From JAUIEH01 sp964483375 (GTDB taxonomy: Bacteria; Pseudomonadota; Alphaproteobacteria; Caulobacterales; Maricaulaceae): a stretch of DNA of 44,746 nucleotides. Shown piece after piece: positions 1 through 6,836 of this stretch; within the stretch, counting starts at the first letter, position 1, and each line of letters starts with the position of its first letter. A program made the translations under genes and the position numbers. The notes beneath the pieces are model-generated. The model had not been told where the DNA came from. It saw only the letters and a list, made by a program, of their open reading frames with translations, and searched no databases. The stretch is taken from positions 1-44,746 of the forward strand of contig CAZABJ010000017.1 of the NCBI GenBank assembly GCA_964483375.1. The letters run 5' to 3'.

Positions 1-2
1 GG

Positions 3-395
3 CCGATTAGGGGTCTGGTGATCGAAAGTTCGGCCGATGACGTGGTTGCGGTGGCAAGGAACCTCGTACCCGCCTTCATGCGGCCGTTCGTGCGGGTTGG
101 CGTCACCGATGCGGTGGCCGGGTTCGACTATTTCAGCGCAGTCCACGCGTTCGGCGGCGACACGCTTCTGATCAACGGAACCGAAGACGTCATTGTCGAC
201 GTCGACGCCACTCGCGACTTCGCTCAGCGTTTAGACGCCGCCGGTCTCGCTATCCGCTATGTCGAAGTCGAAGGCGCCGGGCATGGTGAGGCGTTCTACG
301 CGGCTGCCGGCTTTCACGCGGTGCGGTCGTTTCTGAGCCTCCCCGAACACGGGCGTGACTTTTCGCCCCTACCAAGCCCCGACATTCTCCCGTGA
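3..395 (+). CDS. Alpha/beta hydrolase, C-terminal part (5' end outside window)
   Basis: The frame is open to the left edge, so only the C-terminal ~130 residues are present. They fit the last part of an alpha/beta-hydrolase fold: a strand ending in LVIESS, then LLINGTEDVIV, where the Asp is the expected acid of the catalytic triad, then GAGHGEAF with the catalytic His. The nucleophile serine would lie before the window. Substrate cannot be told. A GTG at position 18 could be read as a start, but the sequence before it (RGL) continues the fold, so a truncated gene is more likely. Its 3' end overlaps the convergent glyoxalase gene by 27 bp. Confidence 0.75.
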   Translation, partial: PIRGLVIESSADDVVAVARNLVPAFMRPFVRVGVTDAVAGFDYFSAVHAFGGDTLLINGTEDVIVDVDATRDFAQRLDAAGLAIRYVEVEGAGHGEAFYAAAGFHAVRSFLSLPEHGRDFSPLPSPDILP

Positions 396-833
396 CGCCC
401 AGGGCTCGGCGGCCGGTTTGGCGTCGCCTGCTTGCAGGAGTTCGATGGAAATGCCGTCAGGCGACCGGACGAAAGCCATACGGCCGTCGCGCGGCGGGCG
501 ATTGATCGTGTAGCCCATGGATTCCAGGCGCTCGCACAGCGCGTAGATGTCCTTCACCCGATAGGCCAAATGGCCGAAATTCCGACCGCCCTCATACTCT
601 TCGGGGTCCCAATTATAGGTCAGCTCGATGCAGGGCAGCCCGGCGGGGATGGGCTTTTCCTCGCCGGAGAACCCGCCGCGCTCGATGTCATCCGGCGAGG
701 CTAGAAACACCAGCGTGAACCGGCCCTTTTCGCTGTCCATCCGCCGGATCTCCCGTAGGCCGAGACCGTCGCAGAAAAACCGGAGCGACGCGTCGATATC
801 GCTGACGCGCACCATGGTGTGGAGGAATTCCAT
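369..833 (-). CDS. gloA: Lactoylglutathione lyase (glyoxalase I)
   Basis: This converts the methylglyoxal-glutathione hemithioacetal to S-lactoylglutathione in the cytoplasm. The 154-residue product is a single VOC-fold glyoxalase I with all four expected metal ligands: His5 (LHTMVRV), Glu70 (IELTYNW), His88 (FGHLAYRV) and Glu131 (SIELLQ). The IELTYNW block is characteristic of GloA rather than of general VOC proteins. I chose the ATG at 833 because GGAG lies 9 nt upstream; a GTG two codons earlier is possible. The last codons overlap the convergent hydrolase gene. The next gene upstream, a small membrane protein, ends 18 nt before the start, so the minus-strand run 1907-369 may be one transcript. 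Confidence 0.9.
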   Translation of the reverse strand: MEFLHTMVRVSDIDASLRFFCDGLGLREIRRMDSEKGRFTLVFLASPDDIERGGFSGEEKPIPAGLPCIELTYNWDPEEYEGGRNFGHLAYRVKDIYALCERLESMGYTINRPPRDGRMAFVRSPDGISIELLQAGDAKPAAEPWASRENVGAW

Positions 834-851
834 AAGCACAGGCTCCGTGGG

Positions 852-1349
852 TCAGGCGCGCCGGGAGGTCCGAATGTCGTCCAGTTCGAACTCAAGCCCT
901 GGCGACCGCGTGCGGTGAAAGATGATGGCGAACACGAACGCGATCAGCGCCCAAATCAGGATGACGCTGAAGAACACGAAAAACTGCCGGAACAGATCGG
1001 GGTCGACTTGAATGAGCGAGTTCTCGCTGCTTTCGAACAAGGGCAAGTCCGAAGGGGCGATGCGACGCCAGACCTGGTTGAGCGGCCCGACGGTCAGCGG
1101 GGTTGAAGCGAGCGCGGCGATGGTGGCGATGATGGCGAAGAGCTGTCCCCTCACGCCATAAGCCCGGCGATAGGCGGCGACAAATTGGTTTTCTTCGACA
1201 TCCGCCAAGAGCGGATCGTCCATATCGCTGCGGGCGAGCCACTCGTCCCGGGCGTCACGGCCGATGGTGAGGCCGCGATGGATGGTGCGCACGATGATCA
1301 CCGCAGCAATGACGGCGAGCACCGCAAGGCCGATCCATCCCCATGTCAT
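852..1349 (-). CDS. Small three-helix membrane protein, unknown function
   Basis: I do not recognise a family. The 165-residue product has an N-terminal membrane helix (about 4-20), a polar stretch, a second hydrophobic segment (about 68-86), an acidic loop (100-120) and a third helix (about 121-144). It ends in a charged tail. A strong Shine-Dalgarno sequence (AAGGAGG, 7 nt before the ATG) overlaps the stop codon of the DUF2244 gene upstream, so the two are very probably translated from one message. An inner-membrane location is inferred from the helices. Confidence 0.75.
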   Translation of the reverse strand: MTWGWIGLAVLAVIAAVIIVRTIHRGLTIGRDARDEWLARSDMDDPLLADVEENQFVAAYRRAYGVRGQLFAIIATIAALASTPLTVGPLNQVWRRIAPSDLPLFESSENSLIQVDPDLFRQFFVFFSVILIWALIAFVFAIIFHRTRSPGLEFELDDIRTSRRA

Positions 1350-1361
1350 GAGCCCGCCTCC

Positions 1362-1907
1362 TTAACTGGTTGGGACGTCGGGGTCGTAGCGCTCATCGCG
1401 GGCCTGCGCCAAGGCCGCCTGCAGCGCTTTGGCGAACGCCGCGCGTTCGTCGGGCGACAAGAACGCTCCCAAAATCAAGGTGCGGCCCTGGCTGGTCACG
1501 CGCACCTGGCTGTGATGGCGTACGGGATCGTCGATATGGACGCGCGCCCAGTAAGTCGGCACGGCGTAAGAGGTCGCCGCTCCGGAAGGGAAACGCCGGG
1601 TGACGGCGATGTCTTCAGCGGTGACGCGCACGGTCTCGGTGAGCCGGCCCTGCCGGTAGGACAACCGAAAGGCCAGGACGATCAAGACGATATCGAGGCC
1701 GAAAAACCCCAGCACCGGCCAAGCGCCGAGGTTGACGTAGACTGTGCTCAAGGCGGCGATGGAGCCTGCGATCACGCCCATAAGCAAGAAAAAGCCCGTG
1801 GGGCTCAGCGAACGGTTCGGGCGCAGCTCCGCGTCGAAATACACGCGGCCTGCGCGGTTTGGCGCGGCGGTTGAGGACGAGACGGTTTCAAGCGCGCGAG
1901 CGGTCAT
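1362..1907 (-). CDS. DUF2244 domain membrane protein
   Basis: The 181-residue product fits the DUF2244 family, a widespread alphaproteobacterial integral membrane protein of unknown function. Visible features are the opening FDAELRPNRSLSP block, two adjacent membrane helices (about 37-57 and 62-80), and a soluble C-terminal half with RRFPSG and the closing FLSPDERAAFAKALQAAL. The reading frame continues upstream past the promoter of nth, so I use the ATG at 1907, where the family's N-terminus would fall. It is divergent from nth with 76 bp between them, which must hold both promoters. It is probably co-transcribed with the small membrane protein and gloA downstream. Confidence 0.8.
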   Translation of the reverse strand: MTARALETVSSSTAAPNRAGRVYFDAELRPNRSLSPTGFFLLMGVIAGSIAALSTVYVNLGAWPVLGFFGLDIVLIVLAFRLSYRQGRLTETVRVTAEDIAVTRRFPSGAATSYAVPTYWARVHIDDPVRHHSQVRVTSQGRTLILGAFLSPDERAAFAKALQAALAQARDERYDPDVPTS

Positions 1908-1983
1908 GCCACTGTTATAGCGCGCGAGCCGCCCTCGACAGCCCTCCCCCAACAGCTCCCATTCCTTACGAGGCCCTTTTTCC

Positions 1984-2673
1984 GTGACCGACGCCGCCGC
2001 CCCGCCGCGCAAACGCAAGCCCGCCGCCCCGCGCGGCCTGTCCAAAGCCGACGCCGCCGAGCTCTACCGGCGTTTGGCCGCTCACAGGCCCGACCCGCGC
2101 ACGGAGCTGCACTACGTCAATCCCTATACCCTGCTTGTCGCGGTCGCTCTTTCGGCGCAGGCCACCGATGTCGGCGTGAACAAGGCCACCAAACGCCTTT
2201 TCGAAGAGGCGGATACGCCTGCGGCCATGGTGGCGTTGGGCGAGGCCCATGTGCGCGACCGCATCAAGACCATCGGCTTGTTTCGCAACAAGGCGAAAAA
2301 CGTGATCGCGCTGTCTCAGATGCTCCTTGACAAGCATGGCGGGGAAACCCCGCGCGAGCGGGAGGCGTTGGAAGCCTTGCCGGGGGTCGGGCGCAAAACC
2401 GCGAACGTGGTGCTGAACGAGGCGTTCGGCGAGCCGACGATCGCGGTGGATACGCATATTTTCCGGGTGTCCAACCGGACGCGCTTGGCGCCGGGGGACA
2501 CGCCGCTCGCCGTCGAACAGCGCCTTGAACGCGTCACGCCTGCGGATTTCAAACGCGGGGCGCATCACTGGCTGATCCTGCACGGCCGCTATGTCTGCAA
2601 GGCCCGCAAACCGGATTGTCCGAGCTGCGTGATCGCGGATTTGTGTCGCTTTAAGGAAAAGACGCCGGGCTAA
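1984..2673 (+). CDS. nth: Endonuclease III (DNA glycosylase/AP lyase)
   Basis: This base-excision-repair enzyme removes oxidised pyrimidines and cleaves the abasic site. In the 229-residue product the helix-hairpin-helix LPGVGRKTANVVL carries the catalytic Lys138, and AVDTHIFRVSNR carries the catalytic Asp156. The C-terminal [4Fe-4S] loop is complete: Cys205-X6-Cys212-X2-Cys215-X5-Cys221. The start is a GTG, with GAGG about 10 nt upstream. A basic, Pro/Ala-rich N-terminal tail of ~20 residues precedes the fold. The stop codon overlaps that of the convergent ATP-grasp gene by 4 bp. Confidence 0.95.
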   Translation: MTDAAAPPRKRKPAAPRGLSKADAAELYRRLAAHRPDPRTELHYVNPYTLLVAVALSAQATDVGVNKATKRLFEEADTPAAMVALGEAHVRDRIKTIGLFRNKAKNVIALSQMLLDKHGGETPREREALEALPGVGRKTANVVLNEAFGEPTIAVDTHIFRVSNRTRLAPGDTPLAVEQRLERVTPADFKRGAHHWLILHGRYVCKARKPDCPSCVIADLCRFKEKTPG

Positions 2674-3605
2674 GTCGCCGCTGACTCCGCCCGTGCGGTC
2701 TGCGCATCTGTCGCGCTTCGCGTGAGATATCGATCGAGCGCCGCAGCGAAATGGTAGCCGCAACAGCGGCCCTGCTCGGGGTAGTGATAAGGCTCGATGA
2801 GTTCGAGTTCGATGAGCGCCGGGCGGCCGTCGAGGCCTTCAACCAAGTCGACGCGCGCATAGAGAAGATCCGCCGGGGCGGCGGCGAGCGCCGCTTTGGC
2901 GATTGCAAGCTCCTCCGCGGTCGGCTGATGCACCTCTTCCCGCCCGCCATAGATCGATTGCACGCGGAAATCGCCGGTTTTCGGGCGCTTTACGAGCGCG
3001 TGGCTCAAAACCCCGTCATAAAATAAGAGCGAGGTTTCGCCCTTCTCCGCGACGGAGGGCAGGAATGGCTGAACCAGACACTGCGCAGGCGGCAAAGCCT
3101 CCCGGCTCGGCAGGGGCTCCCCGCGCGCCAGTCGCACGAGCCGCTCAGCGCCCGCGCCCACGCGCGGTTTGATCACGATGCAGTCCGTGCGCAGTTGGTC
3201 GAAGGCTGCGCTGATGGTCTCAGCATCGGCGGCGTCGCGCCAAAGCGTCGGGATGGTTGGGACGCCGCGGTCGGCGAGCTCGGCGAGATAGCCCTTGTCG
3301 AGGTTCCAACGCACGGTCGCGGCGGCGTTGTAGAGCGGGACGCCGGCGACTTCGATGTTTTCGAGCGCGGCGAGGAAAGCTTCCGCCTTTTCCCAATAAT
3401 CCCAGGTCGTGCCGATCGCGACGGCGTCGAAATCCGTCCAAGGTCGGGCGGGCGCATCCCAGACGACAGGCTCAAGACGCATCACGCGCGCACGGCACGC
3501 CGCAGAAAACGCCTTGAACTGAAGATCATATTCGAACGCGTCGGCCCGGGCTTCAGCCTGGTCCGGCAGCATGTTTTTGGACGTGAGAAGAGCGATGGTG
3601 CGCAT
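2670..3605 (-). CDS. ATP-grasp domain protein, substrate unknown
   Basis: The 311-residue product resembles the stand-alone ATP-grasp proteins related to prokaryotic glutathione synthetase. Signs are an N-terminal MRTIALLTS strand, GTTWDYW, NLDKGYLAELADRGVPTIPT (start of the ATP-grasp domain), VIKPRVGAGAERL (ATP-binding lysine and loop), FLPSVAEKGETSLLFYDG, and a metal-binding end RVDLVEG...ALIELELIEPYHY. It should ligate a carboxylate to an amine or thiol using ATP, but nothing nearby shows the substrate. The open frame runs on upstream into the kinase gene; MRTIALL at 3605 is the natural start. It is divergent from the kinase gene with 96 bp between. Confidence 0.8.
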   Translation of the reverse strand: MRTIALLTSKNMLPDQAEARADAFEYDLQFKAFSAACRARVMRLEPVVWDAPARPWTDFDAVAIGTTWDYWEKAEAFLAALENIEVAGVPLYNAAATVRWNLDKGYLAELADRGVPTIPTLWRDAADAETISAAFDQLRTDCIVIKPRVGAGAERLVRLARGEPLPSREALPPAQCLVQPFLPSVAEKGETSLLFYDGVLSHALVKRPKTGDFRVQSIYGGREEVHQPTAEELAIAKAALAAAPADLLYARVDLVEGLDGRPALIELELIEPYHYPEQGRCCGYHFAAALDRYLTRSATDAQTARAESAAT

Positions 3606-3701
3606 AGCGCGCCGGGCGTAGCGTTCCAACGCCAAGGAGGCAAGCGGTTGCTCGACCGGCCCGGCATTGCGTAAAGCCCTTCGTGAAGCGGAGGAATATT
3701 T

Positions 3702-4709
3702 ATGAGCGACCAACCCCAATTCGACGTGCTCGGCGTCGGCAACGCCATCGTCGACGTTTTGGCGTCGGTGGAGGAGAGATTTCTCGCCGAGAACGACGTC
3801 GCCAAAGGCGCGATGACGCTCATCGACGAGGATCGCGCGGCGACGCTCTATGGGGCGATGCCGCCGGGCAAAGAGATTTCCGGAGGCTCGGCGGCGAACA
3901 CGGTTGCGGGGGTTGCGAGCTTCGGCGGCAAAGCGGCCTATTTGGGCAAAGTCGCCGCGGACCAGCTCGGGGAGGTGTTCGCCCACGATCTCCGCGCCGC
4001 CGGCGTCGCCTATGAGGTCGCGCCGCTTTCGGGCGGTCCGGCCACGGCGCGGTGCCTGATTTTGGTGACCCCGGACGGTCAGCGCTCAATGAACACGTTT
4101 TTGGGCGCCTCCTCCCTTTTCGCCGAGGCCGACATTGATGACGCCGCGGTCAAGAACGCGGCGATCACCTATCTTGAGGGCTATCTCTTCGACCGGGACG
4201 AAGCGAAGCGCGCCTTCGTGAAAGCCGCTGAGACGGCCCAGGCGAACGACCGACGCGTGGCGCTGACCTTGTCAGACGGGTTCTGCGTGGATCGCCATCG
4301 CGACAGCTTCCGGCAGCTGGTCAAAAACCATGTCGACATTCTGTTCGCCAATGAGAGCGAAATCCTCTCGCTGTACCAAACCCACGATTTCGACGATGCG
4401 CTGCAGCGGGTGCGCGCCGAGTGCCGAGTGGCGTTTTTGACGCGATCGGAAAAGGGGTCGGTCGCCGTCGACCATGACGAAGTCCATTTGATCGACGCGG
4501 CGCCGACGCCGGGCGTCCTGGACACCACCGGAGCCGGGGACCTCTATGCCGCCGGCGCTCTTTTCGGGCTCGCCCGCGGCATGGGTTTGGACGCCAGCGC
4601 GCGTTTGGGCTCGCTGGCGGCCTCCGAAGTCATCAGCCATTTTGGCGGCCGGCCTGAGAAAAACCTCGCCGACTTGGCCGCCGAAGCGGGATTGATGGCG
4701 GAGAGCTAA
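3702..4709 (+). CDS. PfkB-family adenosine kinase-like carbohydrate/nucleoside kinase
   Basis: The 335-residue product is a ribokinase-fold (PfkB) kinase. It has the N-terminal GVGNAIVDV strand, the substrate-binding GGSAANTVAGVASFGG, FANESEI, and the phosphoryl-transfer motif DTTGAGD at residues 274-280 with Asp280 as catalytic base. The combination GNAIVDV plus LGASSLF is usual in alphaproteobacterial proteins annotated as adenosine kinase, but fructokinase or ribokinase activity cannot be excluded from sequence. The start is an ATG with GAGGAA about 7 nt upstream. The stop overlaps the convergent hisA stop by 4 bp. Confidence 0.85.
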   Translation: MSDQPQFDVLGVGNAIVDVLASVEERFLAENDVAKGAMTLIDEDRAATLYGAMPPGKEISGGSAANTVAGVASFGGKAAYLGKVAADQLGEVFAHDLRAAGVAYEVAPLSGGPATARCLILVTPDGQRSMNTFLGASSLFAEADIDDAAVKNAAITYLEGYLFDRDEAKRAFVKAAETAQANDRRVALTLSDGFCVDRHRDSFRQLVKNHVDILFANESEILSLYQTHDFDDALQRVRAECRVAFLTRSEKGSVAVDHDEVHLIDAAPTPGVLDTTGAGDLYAAGALFGLARGMGLDASARLGSLAASEVISHFGGRPEKNLADLAAEAGLMAES

Positions 4710-5443
4710 GCCTCCGCGCCCTCCCCGGCCGCGGTTAGCGCTTCGGCCGGGGCGAGCGCGCCGTCGTAAAGCGCGCGACCGATGATCGCGCCGGCGATCG
4801 GACGTCCTTCTCGCGCGCGCATCGCTTGGATTTGTTCGGCGCTTGAGACCCCGCCCGAAGCGATGATCGGCAGACGCACCGCGTCGGCCATTTTGCCCGT
4901 CAGCTCGATATTCGGCCCGCCGGACAGCCCGTCGCGATGAATGTCGGTGACGATGAGCGCGGCGACGCCGGCGTCCTCGAAACGTTGGGCGAGCTCAACC
5001 GCGTCGCAGGTCGTTTGCTCCACCCAGCCCTCGACAGCCACATGATCGTCGCGAACATCGATGCTGACGGCGATGCGTTCGGGATACTCCCGGGCGGCCT
5101 CTTTGACCAATTCAGGGTGGCGCACGGCGGCGGTGCCAAGCACCAAGCGCGTCACGCCGGCGTCAATCCAAAATGCGATGCGGTTCATCGAGCGCACCCC
5201 GCCGCCCAATTGCACCGAACACGAGGTGGCGTCGAGGATCGACATGACCGCGCCGGCGTTTTTCGGCGCGCCGACAACCGCCCCGTCCAAGTCGACCACA
5301 TGCACCCAGCCGAAGCCTGCCTCTTGCCAGGTCATGGCTTGGGCGGCGGGGTTCTCATTGAACACCGTCGCCTCCTCCATGCGTCCCTGCACGAGGCGCA
5401 CGACGCGGCCGTCTTGGATGTCGATTGCTGGAAAAAGTATCAC
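4706..5443 (-). CDS. hisA: Phosphoribosylformimino-5-aminoimidazole carboxamide ribotide isomerase
   Basis: Fourth step of histidine synthesis: the Amadori rearrangement of ProFAR to PRFAR on a TIM barrel. The start I choose gives MILFPAIDIQDG with the catalytic Asp8; the second half carries VTDIHRDGLSGGPN (second catalytic Asp) and SGGVSS (phosphate loop). Two GTG codons are possible, at 5452 and 5443. The latter overlaps the hisH stop as GTGA, has AGGTGG 7-8 nt upstream and gives the family's usual N-terminus, so I prefer it (245 residues). It is the last gene of hisB-hisH-hisA. Its usual downstream partner hisF lies 7.5 kb away on the other strand. Confidence 0.95.
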   Translation of the reverse strand: MILFPAIDIQDGRVVRLVQGRMEEATVFNENPAAQAMTWQEAGFGWVHVVDLDGAVVGAPKNAGAVMSILDATSCSVQLGGGVRSMNRIAFWIDAGVTRLVLGTAAVRHPELVKEAAREYPERIAVSIDVRDDHVAVEGWVEQTTCDAVELAQRFEDAGVAALIVTDIHRDGLSGGPNIELTGKMADAVRLPIIASGGVSSAEQIQAMRAREGRPIAGAIIGRALYDGALAPAEALTAAGEGAEA

Positions 5444-6084
5444 GGTCGCCACCTGAGAAAGCGGGAGAGAAGCGCAAGGCCGGCGGCCTGGCTCTTCTCA
5501 GGATGGAATTGCACGCCCACCACCGTATCGCGAACGGCTGCGGCTGCGAACTCGCCCCCATAGTCGCAGGTCAGCGCAATTGCGCCGCGTGCGGGGTCGC
5601 GCATCGCATAGCCATGGACGAAATAGAAATACCGCCCGTCTGCGCCATCGAGCACCGGATGCGGGACCCTCTGGCGCACGCTGTTCCACCCCATATGGGG
5701 CAGCTTGAGCGCGGGATCCGTCGGGCGGAGCGCGGCGACTTCGCCGCCCAGCCAGTCAAGTCCCCTGGTGCGGCCATGCTCGAGGCCCGCCTCAGCCAAA
5801 AGCTGCAGCCCGACGCAGACGCCCAAAAACGGTCTGCCACGGACGAGCACGGCCTCCTCCATCGCGGCATGAAGGCCGGGCGCGGCGTCAAACGCCCGCA
5901 TGCACGCGGCGAACGCGCCGACGCCAGGCAAGAGAATGCGATCGGCGGCCAACACGCGCTGGGGGTCCGCGGTGACGTCCACAGTTATGGCGCGCGCATC
6001 CCGCCGTGCGGCTTCGAGCAGCGCGTTTTGCGCGGATTTCAGATTGCCGGCGCCGTAATCGATAAGCGCGACCGTTTCGGCCAC
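5440..6084 (-). CDS. hisH: Imidazole glycerol phosphate synthase, glutaminase subunit
   Basis: This class-I glutamine amidotransferase supplies ammonia to HisF for making IGP and AICAR from PRFAR. In the 214-residue product the triad is complete: Cys90 in FLGVCVGLQLL, and His194 and Glu196 in GVQFHPEKSQ. The oxyanion-strand motif LPGVGAF and the docking segment LPHMGWN are also present. The start is a GTG 2 nt after the hisB stop, so it probably relies on translational coupling. The stop overlaps the hisA GTG. Although HisH and HisF form one enzyme, hisF is here encoded in a separate transcription unit. Confidence 0.95.
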   Translation of the reverse strand: MAETVALIDYGAGNLKSAQNALLEAARRDARAITVDVTADPQRVLAADRILLPGVGAFAACMRAFDAAPGLHAAMEEAVLVRGRPFLGVCVGLQLLAEAGLEHGRTRGLDWLGGEVAALRPTDPALKLPHMGWNSVRQRVPHPVLDGADGRYFYFVHGYAMRDPARGAIALTCDYGGEFAAAAVRDTVVGVQFHPEKSQAAGLALLSRFLRWRP

Positions 6085-6086
6085 CT

Positions 6087-6686
6087 CTAAAGCACGCCCT
6101 TGGTCGACGGCGCGCCAGTCAGCCGGCCATCGGTCTCCACTGCGATACGCAAAGCCCGGGCAAGCGCTTTATAGGCGCTTTCGATGATGTGGTGGGTGTT
6201 CTCGCCATAGAGGCTTTCCACATGCACGCAGGCCCCTGCGTTGATGGCGAAGGCGTAGAACCACTCTTTGAAAAGCTGAGTGTCCATGCCTGGGCCCGTT
6301 CCCACGCCAACAAGCGGCGTCGGCATAGCGGCGCGCCAGACCAGATAGGGCCGATTGGCGAGATCCACTGCGACCCGCGACAGCGCCTCATCCATGGGCA
6401 CATAGGCCGAGCCGAAGCGGCGAATGCCGGAAAAATCACCCAGCGCCTCCCGCATCGCTCTGCCCAGAACGATCCCGACATCCTCGACCATATGGTGCGC
6501 GTCCACATGCAGATCGGCCTGCGCTGAGAGCGAGAGATCGAAGGCGGCGTGTTTGGTCAGGGCCTCCATCATGTGATCGAAAAACCCAACGCCGGTGGCG
6601 ATGTCAGCGGCTCCGGTCCCGTCGAGGTTCAGCCGGACCGCGATTTTGGTCTCTTTGGTTTCGCGTTCGAGTTCGGCCGTTCGCAT
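6087..6686 (-). CDS. hisB: Imidazoleglycerol-phosphate dehydratase
   Basis: This converts IGP to imidazole-acetol phosphate in histidine synthesis. It is the monofunctional 199-residue form without a phosphatase domain. The two manganese-binding signatures are present: DAHHMVEDVGI (His64-His65, Glu68) and ENTHHIIESAYKALARALR near the C-terminus. The N-terminal block AVRLNLDGTG...TGVGFFDHM is typical. The start is an ATG with AGGAG 5 nt upstream, a good ribosome site, so this is the first gene of the hisB-hisH-hisA unit. It is divergent from the GGDEF-EAL gene across a 150-bp gap. Confidence 0.96.
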   Translation of the reverse strand: MRTAELERETKETKIAVRLNLDGTGAADIATGVGFFDHMMEALTKHAAFDLSLSAQADLHVDAHHMVEDVGIVLGRAMREALGDFSGIRRFGSAYVPMDEALSRVAVDLANRPYLVWRAAMPTPLVGVGTGPGMDTQLFKEWFYAFAINAGACVHVESLYGENTHHIIESAYKALARALRIAVETDGRLTGAPSTKGVL

Positions 6687-6836
6687 AGGGTCTCCTGGCT
6701 GGGGGCGATCAGAAAAATCTGAACCGACCTATTAAGACCTGTTTCGCTTTAACGCGACTGCAAGAAGGCCTGGCGTACCACTCTTCCGACCAGCCTCGGC
6801 TCTCGCCTGGGCGCAAGCAGTCCGGGCGCCCGCCGC

